From positions 6,386,001-6,450,000 of the forward strand of contig CP085826.1 of NCBI GenBank assembly GCA_020809705.1: a stretch of DNA of 64,000 nucleotides, written 5' to 3'. Shown here piece by piece: positions 50,796-62,217 of the stretch (the first letter of the stretch is position 1; each line of letters starts with the position of its first letter). The notes under the pieces are model-generated. The model worked only from the letters and a program-made list of their open reading frames with translations. It did not search any database and was not told the DNA's origin. Made by a program: the position numbers and the translations under genes. Source of the stretch: Calonectria ilicicola. Taxonomy: Eukaryota > Ascomycota > Sordariomycetes > Hypocreales > Nectriaceae.

Positions 50796-51553
50796 CTTGT
50801 CGATGTTGGTGGTGATGGTTCTTGGAGAGAGGGAGGGGAAGAGTAGTGGTGGTGGTGGTGTAAGTGGTTGTATTAAATGAGGTCAATTGCCACTAGCCAG
50901 CAAGGGGAGCAACAATAAACTACCTTGATGGATCAAATAACAATAAATGTCTCAAGAAGCAGATTCAAAGCAGGTGTCTCCTCCTCTGGGATGCCTTTGA
51001 TATAGATATTCGACCACCAAACTCCCGGGTGGAGGTGGGGAAGAGGAGGCTCGCTCAGCAGCAAGGAGGGGAAGCTCGACCGGGGTTCCCCACATCGCCG
51101 CAACGCCGAATTATCTCCCCCAACCCAATCTACACCTTCGGGACGTCTCCGAGTCTGGTGTCGGCATTTGGGGCCTAAGTCCCGAACTTGACGGAATATT
51201 CAAATCAATTATCTGGCATTTGTATATAGTCTGTATGTACTCGAGGCATCAATCATCGGTCATAAAGGAATGTATCCTAGTTATCTTCATCTTTCCCGTT
51301 ATCCCTGTATTTTCCCATACTGCGAATACCTCCTGTCCCGGCGAGCGCAAAAAAACATTAAAAGAATTCCCTTCCTAAATCGGGAAAAATAGCCGTTTGC
51401 CAACTCCGCATCATCATTATCTCAATCACATCATATTAGGTCGGGCGCAGACTCCGGTATTCGCTCCCAGTGTAAGTCGTCTTTTTCCTTTTTTTTTTTT
51501 TCTTCAACCAAAACTGGCCGTTGTTTTTGTTGTTTCTTTCTTAAACCGTGTGT
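50796..51553. promoter_or_regulatory. Spacer and promoter of the esterase gene
   Basis: The sequence just upstream of 50795 is CAC/CCA-rich on the transcribed strand and then AT-rich. No coding structure is seen; the left part is 3' UTR of the secreted-protein gene. Confidence 0.45.
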
Positions 51554-52016
51554 TTATGTCGCCTTGGCTGTTGAGTTGGGCTTCAGAGCACAGTCAAAAC
51601 TCTTGAAGAGTGTGCTCCACTCGATGGCACCGAGATCGTACTTGTTCTCGTAGTTGAAGTCAACAGCTCCAAACGTGCATCCAGTTGGGCTGCGGCAGAT
51701 GCCACCGCAATCATAGGTTCGAGGGTAGCAGGCAAAGTTTTCGCCGTCGGGGGCAAATGTGTTGATGTTGGCGTAGTAAGGCTCTTCGAGCTGGTGGCAC
51801 TCATTCAGCGTGTAAACATCATAGCTGCAAGTGCCAGTGGCATTGACGCCAGTGCACATGAGGACCTAGGACTGGAGTTAGAGACGGGGTTTTGATCTTC
51901 AATATAGTCGGATGCAGCATGTGTTGACTTACCCCTCCAATTTGTCGCTTGTGGATGGGGGAGGCAGAAACAGCCATGGCAGAGGCGATGGTAGCGACGG
52001 CAACGGAAAACTTCAT
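51554..52016 (-). CDS. Small secreted cysteine-rich protein (effector-like)
   Basis: Exons 52016-51933 and 51865-51554 with a 67-nt intron (GTAAGT...TCCTAG) give 131 residues. Residues 1-19 are a clear signal peptide (MKFSVAVATIASAMAVSASP) followed by HKR, a Kex2-type site, so the mature chain probably starts near residue 24. The mature part has eight cysteines, acidic composition and potential N-glycosylation sites (NAT, NST). No enzymatic motif is visible. The pattern suits a secreted effector or cell-wall protein; in a saprotroph or mycoparasite it could act against other microbes. I do not recognise the family. Confidence 0.75.
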
Positions 52017-53588
52017 TTTGACGGTTGTTATGTGTGCAGTGAGAAAGAAGAGTCTTGTCTGAATGAATCAAATTGTTGCCAAGGGCTGGTGATCTATTGT
52101 GGGCAATTGAAGCTGAACTGGGGTGCTTTTAGGTCTGCAAGCTCGTGGGTGAGGTCATAGTCCCAACCTCCAAGCTGCACACCACCAACCTCTTATATAA
52201 TTAACCTGTGACAGCCTGCTGTGCCACAACCAACAAAATGCCTCGATAAACAACAGCTCTCTCTCCAATCTCAACGAAAGATCCCCCGCCGACGTCATGC
52301 CGGCCATGGTGTAAATCATCCGATGCCCCAGGCAATCAATTAACAACGCGCCGGGCGGACGATCGTGACGCCCCCGCACCAATTGGGTCCGCCCGAGTCG
52401 CACAGTTTCACGGCGTCATCATCACTTGTCCGCTCCGCCCCGGACGCTAGAATACGAGAGGGGGAAAACAAAAACAAAAAAATCCTTCGATTCGCGGCCG
52501 GATCTAACGGATCGGCCACAGCCTCCAAAAAAAAAAAAGGCCCGCTGCCACGAAAACGTCGGGGGGCTGGAAACAGCGTTTTTGTGGCTCCTGGTTGGTG
52601 GTGCAGATCCGAATTTGCCACTTAGAGGCGTCTGTATCTCGGTCCCTTGCATTGCCTTTGAGGTTGCGTTGCATCAGTAGCGTTGCAGTGCTTCAGCGCA
52701 ACAGGGCCTTTTTGTCTTGGTGCTTTGTTTTTCCTCGCCCTATCTGTCTGTGCAACCAGTCGCATTGCTCAGCTGTATCAGCTGGCAACGCGTTTTTCGA
52801 GAGTCTAGACTCTTCACCGCCGCTGCATTTTTTATTTTTATTTTTTATTTCTCTTTACCACAAACCAGAACCACGCTCGGTCAAACCCACATGGTGTCCC
52901 GACATCCGATATGTCGTGATGTCTCATTCCACCCGCCGACTATCAACGTCAGGGCTCCACACCGATCCGGGCCAGAGCAGTACCCGAACCACACCTGGTT
53001 GACATCACAGGGTCCATGAGGTGACGTGCCCTTGGAACTCTGACCTTGTTATGAAACTGTTTGTCTTGTCTAAATGGTCACATCCGTGCCGGCTCGGTCT
53101 GTTTGCATCGGGATGATCACCATGGGCTTCACCACCTACGTTTGTGTACACCGAGCCCATGCCATTCCTCGTGCCAGCATTCTTGCTAAACACATCTCCG
53201 CCAATCCATCCTCAACCCCTTATATCTATCCTAGTTTCACGGGCAATTTTGCCTCTTTCCTCATTTTGGCGGCTGAAGCTGAATCTAATCTTTTCCTCAT
53301 GATTTGGCCACCACCTCTCGTAAGTCAAGGCATGCACTGGAGGGGAAAGAATGGAACCCAAAACATTGCCCATTTGATCTTTTTTGTCTAGTTCCCAGGT
53401 ACAGCCAAAAAATGATAAACGCCACGCTCATATATCATAAACGATTTCGGGATACGAATTGACCGCCGGTATGTATGGAGAGGGAGAGAATGGATCGACT
53501 CAGATCGATTGTCTTCTAAGGCAGAGGCCACGGGTATAAGCGCCTTGGATCCAATCTGACTTCTAGTGGTCCATATCCTTTTTCCAAT
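52017..53588. other. Intergenic 1.6 kb, no gene seen
   Basis: Lies upstream of the secreted-protein gene (minus strand) and downstream of RPB6 (minus strand), so it holds one promoter and one 3' UTR. It includes A-runs near 52465-52485 and 52528-52540 and a T-run near 52827-52855. Open frames are short and overlap randomly. Confidence 0.55.
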
Positions 53589-54255
53589 TTACTGCAGCAG
53601 CTCCTCGCAAGTCCAATCCTCGTAACTAAGGTACCCTTCAGTCAGTCTCTTGTCGTGCAGACGCGTACTTGCATAGCATGCAACGGTCCAACTTACTAGC
53701 CATCCGGGAGGTATCGTCGCACGATTAGAGGAATCTTCTTCTCTCGCATCTCCTTGATCGCAATCTGAAGAGGATCTGTCTCGCCCTCAAGATCGACTAG
53801 CACTGGCGCATTCATGCTGTGCTGTTGTCAGCACATCTCCATCGCGTCGCAAACTTGTATAATCGAGTGCTACCAACCTAATCTGCAGCGCGCGCGTGCC
53901 CAGAATACGTGCCCTTTCGTATTTGGTCATGTAGGGTGTGGTGGTTCGCTCGTTGTCGGGAATTTTCCTGTCCTTCAAAGACTTCTCGCCACCCTTGACC
54001 GCGTTGGCAGCAGCGGAGGGGTCACCCGAAACAACGACATTGTCCTGGTCATCGCCGTCCTGTTGGCGCTCGTTATCCTCTTCGAGGACTTCGGGGTCGT
54101 AGAACTCGTTGCCCTCATCCTCCTCGTACATGGGCTCGTCGCTACAGGCAGAAAGAAAAGTTAGGGACAAGGCCTTTGGAATTGACTTTGCGGGCCAAGA
54201 CAATAGCAATTACTTACGCGCCCATGCCACCATCGTCATCTCCAAAGTCAGACAT
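53589..54255 (-). CDS. rpb6: RNA polymerase I/II/III shared subunit Rpb6 (RPABC2)
   Basis: Shared clamp-adjacent subunit of all three nuclear RNA polymerases. Exons 54255-54218, 54141-53878, 53816-53697 and 53625-53589 with introns of 76, 61 and 71 nt give 152 residues. The N-terminus is acidic ([22 protein letters not shown]); the conserved core is [24 protein letters not shown], followed by [26 protein letters not shown] and the invariant tail [12 protein letters not shown] split over the last two exons. Length fits fungal Rpb6. Divergent from TFIIIA with 357 bp between starts. Confidence 0.95.
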
Positions 54256-54612
54256 GATGCAGGATTTGCTGTAGCTTGAGTTTTGGCGGTGAAATGAAGG
54301 AGTGTCTTGACAAACGAATGCGTAGACGGTTCCTTGAGGCTGCTTTGTTCAGCCTCGTGAAAAAAGCTGGACGAGACAGAAGAAAATCAGCTTTCTCCGA
54401 AGATGATCCGGAGTTCGAGTCTGCTCAAAAATATTATGGGGCCGACCACCCTTGTCCACTTGGAGCTCGTCCCCCCACAATTTGTGCTGGAAAGTCGTAA
54501 CCAACCACAAATTTCAACATACCGCCTTTAAAATGGTGGCGATTCTGCCGGCTTTTACGATATTTTCCTTTGCAACATTTGCGAAATAGTTTGCCCCAGG
54601 CATGTCAGCAAA
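54256..54612. promoter_or_regulatory. Shared divergent promoter, RPB6 and TFIIIA
   Basis: 357 bp between opposite starts. It contains the leader of RPB6 and a short AT-rich stretch before TFIIIA; no gene fits here. Confidence 0.5.
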
Positions 54613-56178
54613 ATGACAAAACGCATTGCTGTTGACCCGGCGCCTGGAACGCCTTCTTCCAAGAGGCTCCAAACCGTTGATTCTGACGATGATTTGTGTT
54701 TGTGGAACCACTTCCCGATTCCACCGAGGCCAGCATCGCTGACAAGCCATCTAGACATCGATGACCCTGATGACGATGTTTCGACTGCACGAACCCCAGC
54801 ATCTGTGACCGAGGCCGATTCCCCCATGACTGCCAACACTGGCGCAACGACACCCCGTCCAAAATTCCCTTCGGATCTAAAAACCCTTGCTTGTACTTGG
54901 CCCGGGTGCCCCAAAACCTTCAATAGACCTGCTAGACTGCGAGATCATCTCAATTCTCACACCAATTCTCGACCTTTCAAGTGCACATATGCCGACTGTG
55001 ACAAGGACTATATTGAAGATAAACATTTGAAGCAACATATCAAAGCAGTACACACCCTCGAGCGAAATCATGTATGCCCCAAAGAGGGCTGCGGAAAGAG
55101 CTTTGTGACTGGTACCAGACTCAAGCGGCATCAGGCTGTTCACGAGGGCGAGGAGAGGTTCCGATGCAAGGATTGTGGCCAGAGCTTTCGCAAAAAGGAA
55201 ACCCTACACAAGCATGTCCGCAAGGACCACCAGGGATTGCCGGCTCACCAGTGTCCTGAACCTGGTTGCGATGACGCATTTGATTCCAAGCCCGCATTGA
55301 AGAGACATCGCGAACGAGTACATGGAGATGCCAAATTTTGGTGTGGGGAATGTGGCTTGAAGACAATGCCAGACGGGTCCGAACAGCGTGTTGGATTTAC
55401 CACAGAAGTGCTGCTTCAAGTTCATGTTCGCCAAGAGCACCAGAACTGCATGTTCTGCGAGTTCAAGTCTGGCACTCGTTGGGAATTGGAACAGCACGTT
55501 GAAATGCACCACTCTGGCAAGACCGTCGAGGACCGCAAGACAATTGCCTGCCCGTACTCAGATTGCACCAAAAAGTTCACCAAGAAATCCAACCTTAATG
55601 CCCACGTCCGCACCGCCCATGAAGGCTTCCGCTTTGTATGCGGTGAAGTCGACCTCGGCGCTTCGAACTTGCCAGGTTGGACCAATGACCAAGGCTGTGG
55701 TGATAAATTTAGTACCAAAGTACGCCTTGAGGATCATATACGCTATAAACATCTAGGCCAGGAGCGCCCCAAGCTATCCAAGACCCAAACACCACAGCCC
55801 GACCTCATTGATGAAATATCTGGCACCACGAACCTTGTCAAGCAAAACATCACTTGCCCTCAGTGTAGTGAGGGTTTCATACGATATCACGATCTAAATG
55901 TTCATCTCCAAACTCTTCACGGAGCCGATGCCGATCCGGCTCTCTTTCTGTCCCAGACACAACTTGACGTGGAGCAACCCCTCTTTGGAGACGACTTGGA
56001 TCCTCTCAAGCCTTCTTGGGCGGAAAGTTCGCAACAGGAGGAAATCTTTGCCGCTCAAATGGACTATGGCCCCTCACACGACGAGTGGCCTGAGGACGAA
56101 GCAAATATCCTCCTTCTAGCACGCGATCCCCAACAGCTGCCCGAAAGCATGGTAGACCCTGCGCTTGGGGTTTTATAA
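54613..56178 (+). CDS. Transcription factor IIIA (C2H2 zinc-finger array)
   Basis: Binds the internal control region of 5S rRNA genes and nucleates TFIIIC and TFIIIB for Pol III. Single exon, 521 residues. Residues 1-90 are acidic and Ser-rich. The finger array spans about 94-460 with ten C2H2-like units; fingers 1-5 are closely spaced (CTWPGCPKTFNRPARLRDH, CTYADCDKDYIEDKHLKQH, CPKEGCGKSFVTGTRLKRH...), finger 6 has a long loop, and fingers 8-10 are separated by a longer insert, which is typical of fungal TFIIIA. The C-terminus is acidic. No nuclear export or signal sequence is obvious. Confidence 0.9.
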   Translation: MTKRIAVDPAPGTPSSKRLQTVDSDDDLCLWNHFPIPPRPASLTSHLDIDDPDDDVSTARTPASVTEADSPMTANTGATTPRPKFPSDLKTLACTWPGCPKTFNRPARLRDHLNSHTNSRPFKCTYADCDKDYIEDKHLKQHIKAVHTLERNHVCPKEGCGKSFVTGTRLKRHQAVHEGEERFRCKDCGQSFRKKETLHKHVRKDHQGLPAHQCPEPGCDDAFDSKPALKRHRERVHGDAKFWCGECGLKTMPDGSEQRVGFTTEVLLQVHVRQEHQNCMFCEFKSGTRWELEQHVEMHHSGKTVEDRKTIACPYSDCTKKFTKKSNLNAHVRTAHEGFRFVCGEVDLGASNLPGWTNDQGCGDKFSTKVRLEDHIRYKHLGQERPKLSKTQTPQPDLIDEISGTTNLVKQNITCPQCSEGFIRYHDLNVHLQTLHGADADPALFLSQTQLDVEQPLFGDDLDPLKPSWAESSQQEEIFAAQMDYGPSHDEWPEDEANILLLARDPQQLPESMVDPALGVL

Positions 56179-56673
56179 CTTGATTTATATGGAGTCTAAA
56201 AAAAGAATTATGAAATGGCGTTGGGATTAGGTCTTCAAAAGTGTGATTTATATACCCCGGGCTTCATAGCCAAAGCGATGTCAGCTTGATTGCGACTCGT
56301 CTCTATTTTACGAATAAAATGGGTGAAGGAGATGACTGGGAGGGAGTTTATTTTAGGGAGAGGAATAAAAAACAGTTTTCAATTTTAATTGGTGTCGAGT
56401 GCGACGCCCCGTCTGTCTATAAACATGACTTCCCAATGCTAATGATGCCGTTGTGTATCCACACAGTCCCATGTTAAATCCAATACCAATACCAATGCTA
56501 ATTATCAGATAATACGCCAAAGTCGCCTCTAAGGTCAATGCAAACTAAACTCACAAAAAACTCCAGGCTATAAAACAGGGTCAAGACGGCAGATGGAAAC
56601 AGCATTCCGGTTCACACATAGGGCTGGAGCCCACTGGATCGAACAAGAACAAACTGCCTAGACCAATTTAAAC
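56179..56673. other. Convergent 3' spacer, no gene seen
   Basis: 495 bp between the TFIIIA stop and the zinc-transporter stop. AT-rich; holds both 3' UTRs. Confidence 0.6.
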
Positions 56674-58409
56674 TTAGTGCGATCCTACAAGTGCATTGCT
56701 CACGCCCAGTATGGCCATGCCCAAGAACGCAAAGAAAATGCACAAATTCCGGTTGTGGTTCAGACTCAAGCCCTCAACGAAGAGCTGCAGGGCAACGCTG
56801 ACCATGATGCCTGAAGTGATGGCAAACAAACAGGCATAAGCGACGGCGTTGGGGGTCATGTGCGTTCGGCTGGCAAGCTTGAACCACAGGACGGCCAGGC
56901 CTGCGCCAAATGGTTGAGACAAACCACCAAGGCAAGCAGACCAGGCCATAGCTTTCCATCGAGACCCGAGGGCCATGTAAAGAGGCAGGCACATGGCAAA
57001 CCCTTCAGTGATATTGTGAACAAATAATGCCATGAAAACGTTGAAACCGAGGTCCGGGTTTGCGTGGTTAGTTGCGTACGTGATAAAACCCTCAGGGAAC
57101 TTGTGAAGTGCAATTGCGATCGAAGTTTGAAGACCAATAGAGAGGAAGGCGTTGGTAGGTACATGGTGGTGATGCTGAGCTTCAAGGTCTTGGTCCTCCT
57201 CCACAGATGAGCATGAACTATCATGATCTATCTCCTCTTCCACGAATGGGGGAACCAAGGGATCTCGAGAAGTGGCACGGCTAGTGCGGTAGTTCGGGGT
57301 GACGAACAATTCCGATGCATGATGCTGGTCATGGTGTGAGTGCTCGTTACCATTTTCATGGCAATGAGCGTGGCCGTTTTCGCCATGGTGCTCTGGGCGA
57401 GGCACCATCGTCGTTCGAAGAACCATCTGCTGCCGAGAAACATTTGAAGAGCGCTTGCCAATATGTTTAAAGCACTCTTGGCCGCATGGATCAGTGTATC
57501 CATAACAAGAACCAGATTCGTCGCAGTTGCGCTTCTTATCCTGCACAAAAGACATGATCTGTTTCTGCACCTCAGCAATTGAGGAGGATCGTCGATCGAG
57601 GCTGGGTTGGCGGGCTGTTGAACTTTTGCGGTCGACTACTGCAGGGCTGATAGAGTTCTGTGCCATTTCTTCGGCGTGATTTGGGTGAAGAAGAGCCGAT
57701 TGATGACTATTTTCTGAAGGAAGGAGGGGAGTGGATTCTGTCGCGAAACCGTTGGTGTGCCCATTTTCGCCATTTGGTTGCGATTTTGAAATTCTGGGGC
57801 GCGAAGAAGCGCGATGAGATAATCGACGACGGGCACGGCTGGCACGCGATTGTCGTCGGCCATGTTGGCAAGCGTTACTATCTTTAGTAGTTGGTTCGTC
57901 GTGAGTATGGTTACAGTCAACGACATGTGTAGGAACATGCTGGTGGAGGAACCTGGAAACAGCTTGGATTCCGATGAAGCCTGCAACGAAACACCCCATC
58001 ATTACGAGGCCAGCAGATTGATCGGACCAGTCTGTTTTTTTGAGATACTCTTTAGACTCTGGCAGCATACTAAATAGTGAGGAAAAGATCTGGGTCGCGA
58101 ATGTAAGTATATACTCGTGGCTGGCTATCTGACATGTGAAGGGCGAAAACTCACCATAACGCCAAAGCTCAGACTCAAAGAACAAGCAAGGAATACATTG
58201 CTGTCTTGAATTCGAAAGTTTTGCTTTCCGGGAAACAAGCGAACGATGGCATCGACACAGATTACTGAGGCGCCAAAGATGCAGGCTGAGAGCACGTAGA
58301 TTAGCACCGAAAGAGATCGCAAAATCCAAGCCAACTTACCAATGCCGCTAATGACGCACAGAATCCATCCGCGAGTGTCATTATCGAGACCTCTTGTAGA
58401 GAGTGTCAT
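56674..58409 (-). CDS. zrt3: ZIP-family zinc transporter, ZRT3-like
   Basis: Releases zinc from the vacuole to the cytosol in yeast. Exons 58409-58340, 58285-58155 and 58089-56674 with introns of 54 and 65 nt give 538 residues. Residues 15-110 carry the first membrane segments (ACIFGASVICVDAIV, VFLACSLSLSFGVM, GLVMMGCFVAGFIGI). A long hydrophilic loop (about 130-350) has His-rich stretches (HGENGHAHCHENGNEHSHHDQHH), the usual zinc-sensing loop. The C-terminal half has the ZIP signature helices with HKFPEGF and HNITEGF. The first intron is a multiple of three with no stop. It is likely regulated by zinc status; I saw no clear zinc-responsive element by eye. Confidence 0.9.
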
Positions 58410-60779
58410 GGTTACAACGCCTCCGTCGCCTCCAAAGCGGGCAAATCTCTCGAGAAATGGCGAAGCCTACTGCATGGGCGATGGGTCACAGGTAGAGCAC
58501 AGTAGAACTCAGGGCTTAGGTGAGGACGGAGGGTATTTGTTAGGCCGGGGGTTGAAGCTGATAAGAAGGCCGTGACAGGGTAATGCTGGGAAAGGTGCGC
58601 GGAGAGGTGGGACTGGTAGTTTCTGACGTAGTATACCACTAGTCTCACGAAGACTGCGTGCGGAGGTGGGAGGAGGAAGAGATCAAGTTTCGTCGTGCCT
58701 CGGTAGGAAGAGCCGAGCCACAAAGCAGAATAATAGTGTTGGAATACCGATAGATCAAACGCTGCAGTTTGGAGAACAAATAAGAAGATGATGAGAGAAA
58801 ACAGAGGCGAGGCCACGACACGGGTGATGTAAGGAAGTAGGCACGCTGGTAGGGTGGGATTGCCTCAGTAATTCAAATCGGATCGTCCACATCAGGGCAT
58901 CACCTTCCCGTCCGCGACGACAGGGGAGCTAAAGTGTATAAGGTACTTAAGGCCCTGGCAGTGCCTTTGGCAACGCCATAGCGCGTGGGGGGTTGGTCAA
59001 ATGGTGATTATTAGTGGCCTTATGCTGCGATTGGGACGCTGACCATGGACGTGCTACTGGGTCATCGGTGAAGGGTGAAGGGGCCTGAAGTGGATGTTGG
59101 CCCTCAAGGTTCTCACGGCCACACCAAGCCGAACCGTCATTGGACGAGAGCCGCCCATCCGCCCGACCAGCAATGCAGGGCTTGGAAAATCAAATAACAT
59201 TTTTGGTGAGACACGTTTGACAAGGTATTGAATACTGCCGGACGCGGTACAGCCAATGTTACAGTTTGGCCATAGAGGTTCACAGCCAGCGCCCATTCGC
59301 AGCGCCTGTCTGGACACGCCAGAACGAGTCCCATAACATCGACTCTCGTTCTACGTGGGGGCGTGGGCGATAGCGGATCTGCGCATCAAAAAAAAAAAAA
59401 AATAGACAGTCCCGCCTACTGAACGACAGCCGCTAAACAACACCCAAGTCCCCATGATCCGTTCGTTTCTTGGCCCAGCGCTGAGGCGATGGTGGACGAG
59501 GATCCGCCTCATTGTCTTCTATGACTGTTCAATCGCTCATCGGATGCAGCGGGCGTCAGAGTCTGGGTGACAAATGTCCTTGGTGCCCATGCCGCCGCAG
59601 CTTAGCATGTCTTTTAAGAGATCGTTGAGCACCCCAGTCACTTTTCCAAAACACCGCCAGCCTGGCCGGCGAATCAAACCACCCTGTTTCGTCATCAGCC
59701 GCCTTAGTGTGAGCCTCATTAGCACCATTCTCAAACCTGCTTCTACTGGGAGGGTGCATCGAGACGCCGCCTTCTTGGTTCACTGGAGCGTCTGCAAACC
59801 CAACGACACCGCTACTCGATCATGTCTGATAAGCTCGGCCTGGAGGGAAGCCTTTTGTCCAATATTAGGGCCATGCCTGTCTGAGGCACCCCATGAACTA
59901 TGTGTGACACTGCAGGTCCCAAAATGTGCACCCTCCGAGACCGCCTTACTCCCCCGCCGCATTTGCGGCCCCTCCGTAGACTGTAACATGGTTGCAATGC
60001 GAAGCCGTTTCTTGGCATCCTGGTTACGGAAATTGCCATGTTCAACCAAGCGACAGACAACAATTTACATCCATAGCCATGTCCTTTTGGGATCAGAGTT
60101 GCGGATCCTACGGCCCGGGGCGCAAATCTTGTGCAACATACTTGATAACCTGCAGGTCTCCAACCTTGGGTCTAGGGCGCTGCAAAAGTAGGCCTCGCAT
60201 ATGATATGACACAGGGGTCTCGATCCCGCCAAACCATACCCGTAGAATTGCTCAGCATCTGTGGCTTGTGAAATCGCTAGAGCGGTCGACCAGAGACAGA
60301 CTTACACTAGATGCCCAGTATCTGTCATGGCTCACCATCTCAAATTATACTTTTTATCCAGCCACGCTTGCAAATATTAGCTTCAACAATTCCCCCTCCA
60401 TCGCCCGCCGCCTGACGTCAATCATGTGGGACTAGCCGAAGCAACTTGTGTACAGATGGACCCTACACAATGAGATAGATAAGCGTTATCGCCGGGAAAT
60501 CTTCGGCACCTAACTGTCTATGTCAAAATTCCAGTGAAGGTGCAACACAAAATCACAGGTCAGTCAGCTAGCTCTTGATCGACCCGTGACTTCACGACAT
60601 CACGAGTTCCCGATCCCAATTGGAACAAGTGTCATCCCCCCGTGATTGTCTTCGCGGCGCCTAAGCCTCAACACCCATTATTTCCCCTTCGGCCCGGAAA
60701 AAAACACCCCTCGTCGAGCTAAAGCTTCTGAAGCTCTGCTATCCTTGCCTTGACTTTTAGCCTCTCCAAGCTTGACATC
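58410..60779. other. Divergent spacer 2.4 kb, no confident gene
   Basis: Between the zinc transporter (minus) and NUC1 (plus), so it holds both promoters. An A-run lies at about 59388-59402. One open frame of 205 codons (59574-60191, plus) is noted under rejected items. The last 100 bases before 60780 are C/T-rich leader. Confidence 0.5.
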
Positions 60780-61817
60780 ATGTCCAAGGCAACTCTCGCA
60801 ACCATTGCGCTCGGCGCTGGAGGTGGTGCTGCCGTCACTGCAGCTATACTCTCTTTCCGTGGCGGTAAGAGCACCGAATCACAAATATCACAGCCGCCAC
60901 CGACTACCGCCAACTTCATTTCCGCTCCCGCACCGGCGGCCCCAGCTTCCACCGGCGTCCCGGCCTCGCAAGTCTTCGGCCCACCGGCCGTTGTGCCCCC
61001 CTCCGCTCCGCTTGCCACCAACCCTTACGTGAACCCAGCCGGCCTTTTCGAGTATGGCTTCCCCGGTCCCGTCGCCGACGTTGGCAACCGCACCGGCCTC
61101 GTCTCGAGCTTCGATCGCCGCACCCGCAACCCGCACTGGGTTGTCGAACACATCACAGCCGAGTCCCTCAAGCACCGCGAGGGTGATCGCAGACACTCCA
61201 CCTTTGTCGAGGATGCCGAGGTGCCCCAAAAGTTCCGTGGCCTGCTAAAGGACTACTACCGCAGCGGTTATGACCGTGGCCACCAGGTGCCCGCTGCCGA
61301 TTGCAAGTGGTCGCAGAAGGCTATGGATGACACCTTCTACCTCACAAACATGTGCCCTCAGGTTGGCGAGGGCTTCAATCGCGATTACTGGGCCCATTTC
61401 GAGGACTTTTGCCGCCGCCTCACCGACAAGTACCCCTCCGTCCGCATCGCTACCGGTCCCCTATACCTCCCCAAGCAGGATCCCGTCGACAAGAAGTGGT
61501 ACATCAAGTACGAGGTCATTGGCAACCCTCCCAACATTGCCGTGCCTACCCACTTCTACAAGGTCATCTTCGCCGAGGACGGCAAGGTCGGCGGCAACGT
61601 TGCCCTGGGAGCCTTTGTCCTCCCCAACGCCCCCATCGATAACAAGAAGCCTATTACCGATTTCGAGGTTCCCCTCGAAGCCGTCGAACGTGCGAGCGGT
61701 CTCGAGTTCGCCTCCAGGCTACCGGTCCAGCGACGACGCCGGCTGTGTGCTGACCAGACATGCGCTCTGGTGATCCGAGATTTTGCGGATAAGCAAAAGG
61801 CATTCCCCAAGGCCTGA
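60780..61817 (+). CDS. nuc1: Mitochondrial DNA/RNA non-specific endonuclease (Nuc1/EndoG)
   Basis: Mitochondrial nuclease of the EndoG family, active in DNA turnover and cell death. Single exon, 345 residues from the ATG at 60780 (an upstream in-frame Met lies ten codons earlier but has a poorer context). Residues 1-26 form a short membrane anchor (LATIALGAGGGAAVTAAIL), then a Pro/Ala-rich linker to about residue 85. The nuclease core has the DRGHQVPAAD motif with the catalytic His, FYLTNMCPQVGEGFNRDYW with the metal-binding Asn, and the usual central strands (RIATGPLYLP, PTHFYKVIF). Length is typical for fungal Nuc1. Confidence 0.95.
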   Translation: MSKATLATIALGAGGGAAVTAAILSFRGGKSTESQISQPPPTTANFISAPAPAAPASTGVPASQVFGPPAVVPPSAPLATNPYVNPAGLFEYGFPGPVADVGNRTGLVSSFDRRTRNPHWVVEHITAESLKHREGDRRHSTFVEDAEVPQKFRGLLKDYYRSGYDRGHQVPAADCKWSQKAMDDTFYLTNMCPQVGEGFNRDYWAHFEDFCRRLTDKYPSVRIATGPLYLPKQDPVDKKWYIKYEVIGNPPNIAVPTHFYKVIFAEDGKVGGNVALGAFVLPNAPIDNKKPITDFEVPLEAVERASGLEFASRLPVQRRRRLCADQTCALVIRDFADKQKAFPKA

Positions 61818-62217
61818 ATGGTGTAAGATATCGTTGTATTATACAGATCTAGAGGATTTCCATCTCTTCCCTAGCTTGTAAAGCCCAAAGATGGGTAGTT
61901 GTTTTAGCTTGAAATGCATTTCTTGAAAAGTACGCATCACGCAATCACATCCCAAGACATTCGCAGCTTCAGTCAGCCAAGCATCGGCTCAAGTCACGGC
62001 AGCTAAACATATAATGAAATGTAGATTAGCTTGCCATTAAAATAAAAAACCAAATATAATTCAATATTCCTAGACCGCTTATCGATCTAATTATCTGCAT
62101 CCCTATGTATAATACATCTGCTTGATCCGGAAGTGAGCCCAACTACAACAACTTTTTGCATTCTACCACCAACGCCGTAGGGTATCAACCTGTCGACATC
62201 GCAAACTCTCATCCGGG
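61818..62217. other. Convergent 3' spacer
   Basis: 400 bp between the NUC1 and PFS2 stops, AT-rich, with likely polyadenylation signals of both genes (for example AATAAAAAACC near 62040). No gene seen. Confidence 0.6.

Noticed and set aside
50094..50846. 250-codon frame antisense to the S-formylglutathione hydrolase gene
   Set aside because: Shadow frame caused by strong third-position GC bias; the minus strand carries the catalytic motifs.
59574..60191. 205-codon open frame on the plus strand
   Set aside because: Two overlapping minus-strand frames are equally open, the composition is Cys/Ser/Arg-heavy without domains, and no splice signals extend it.
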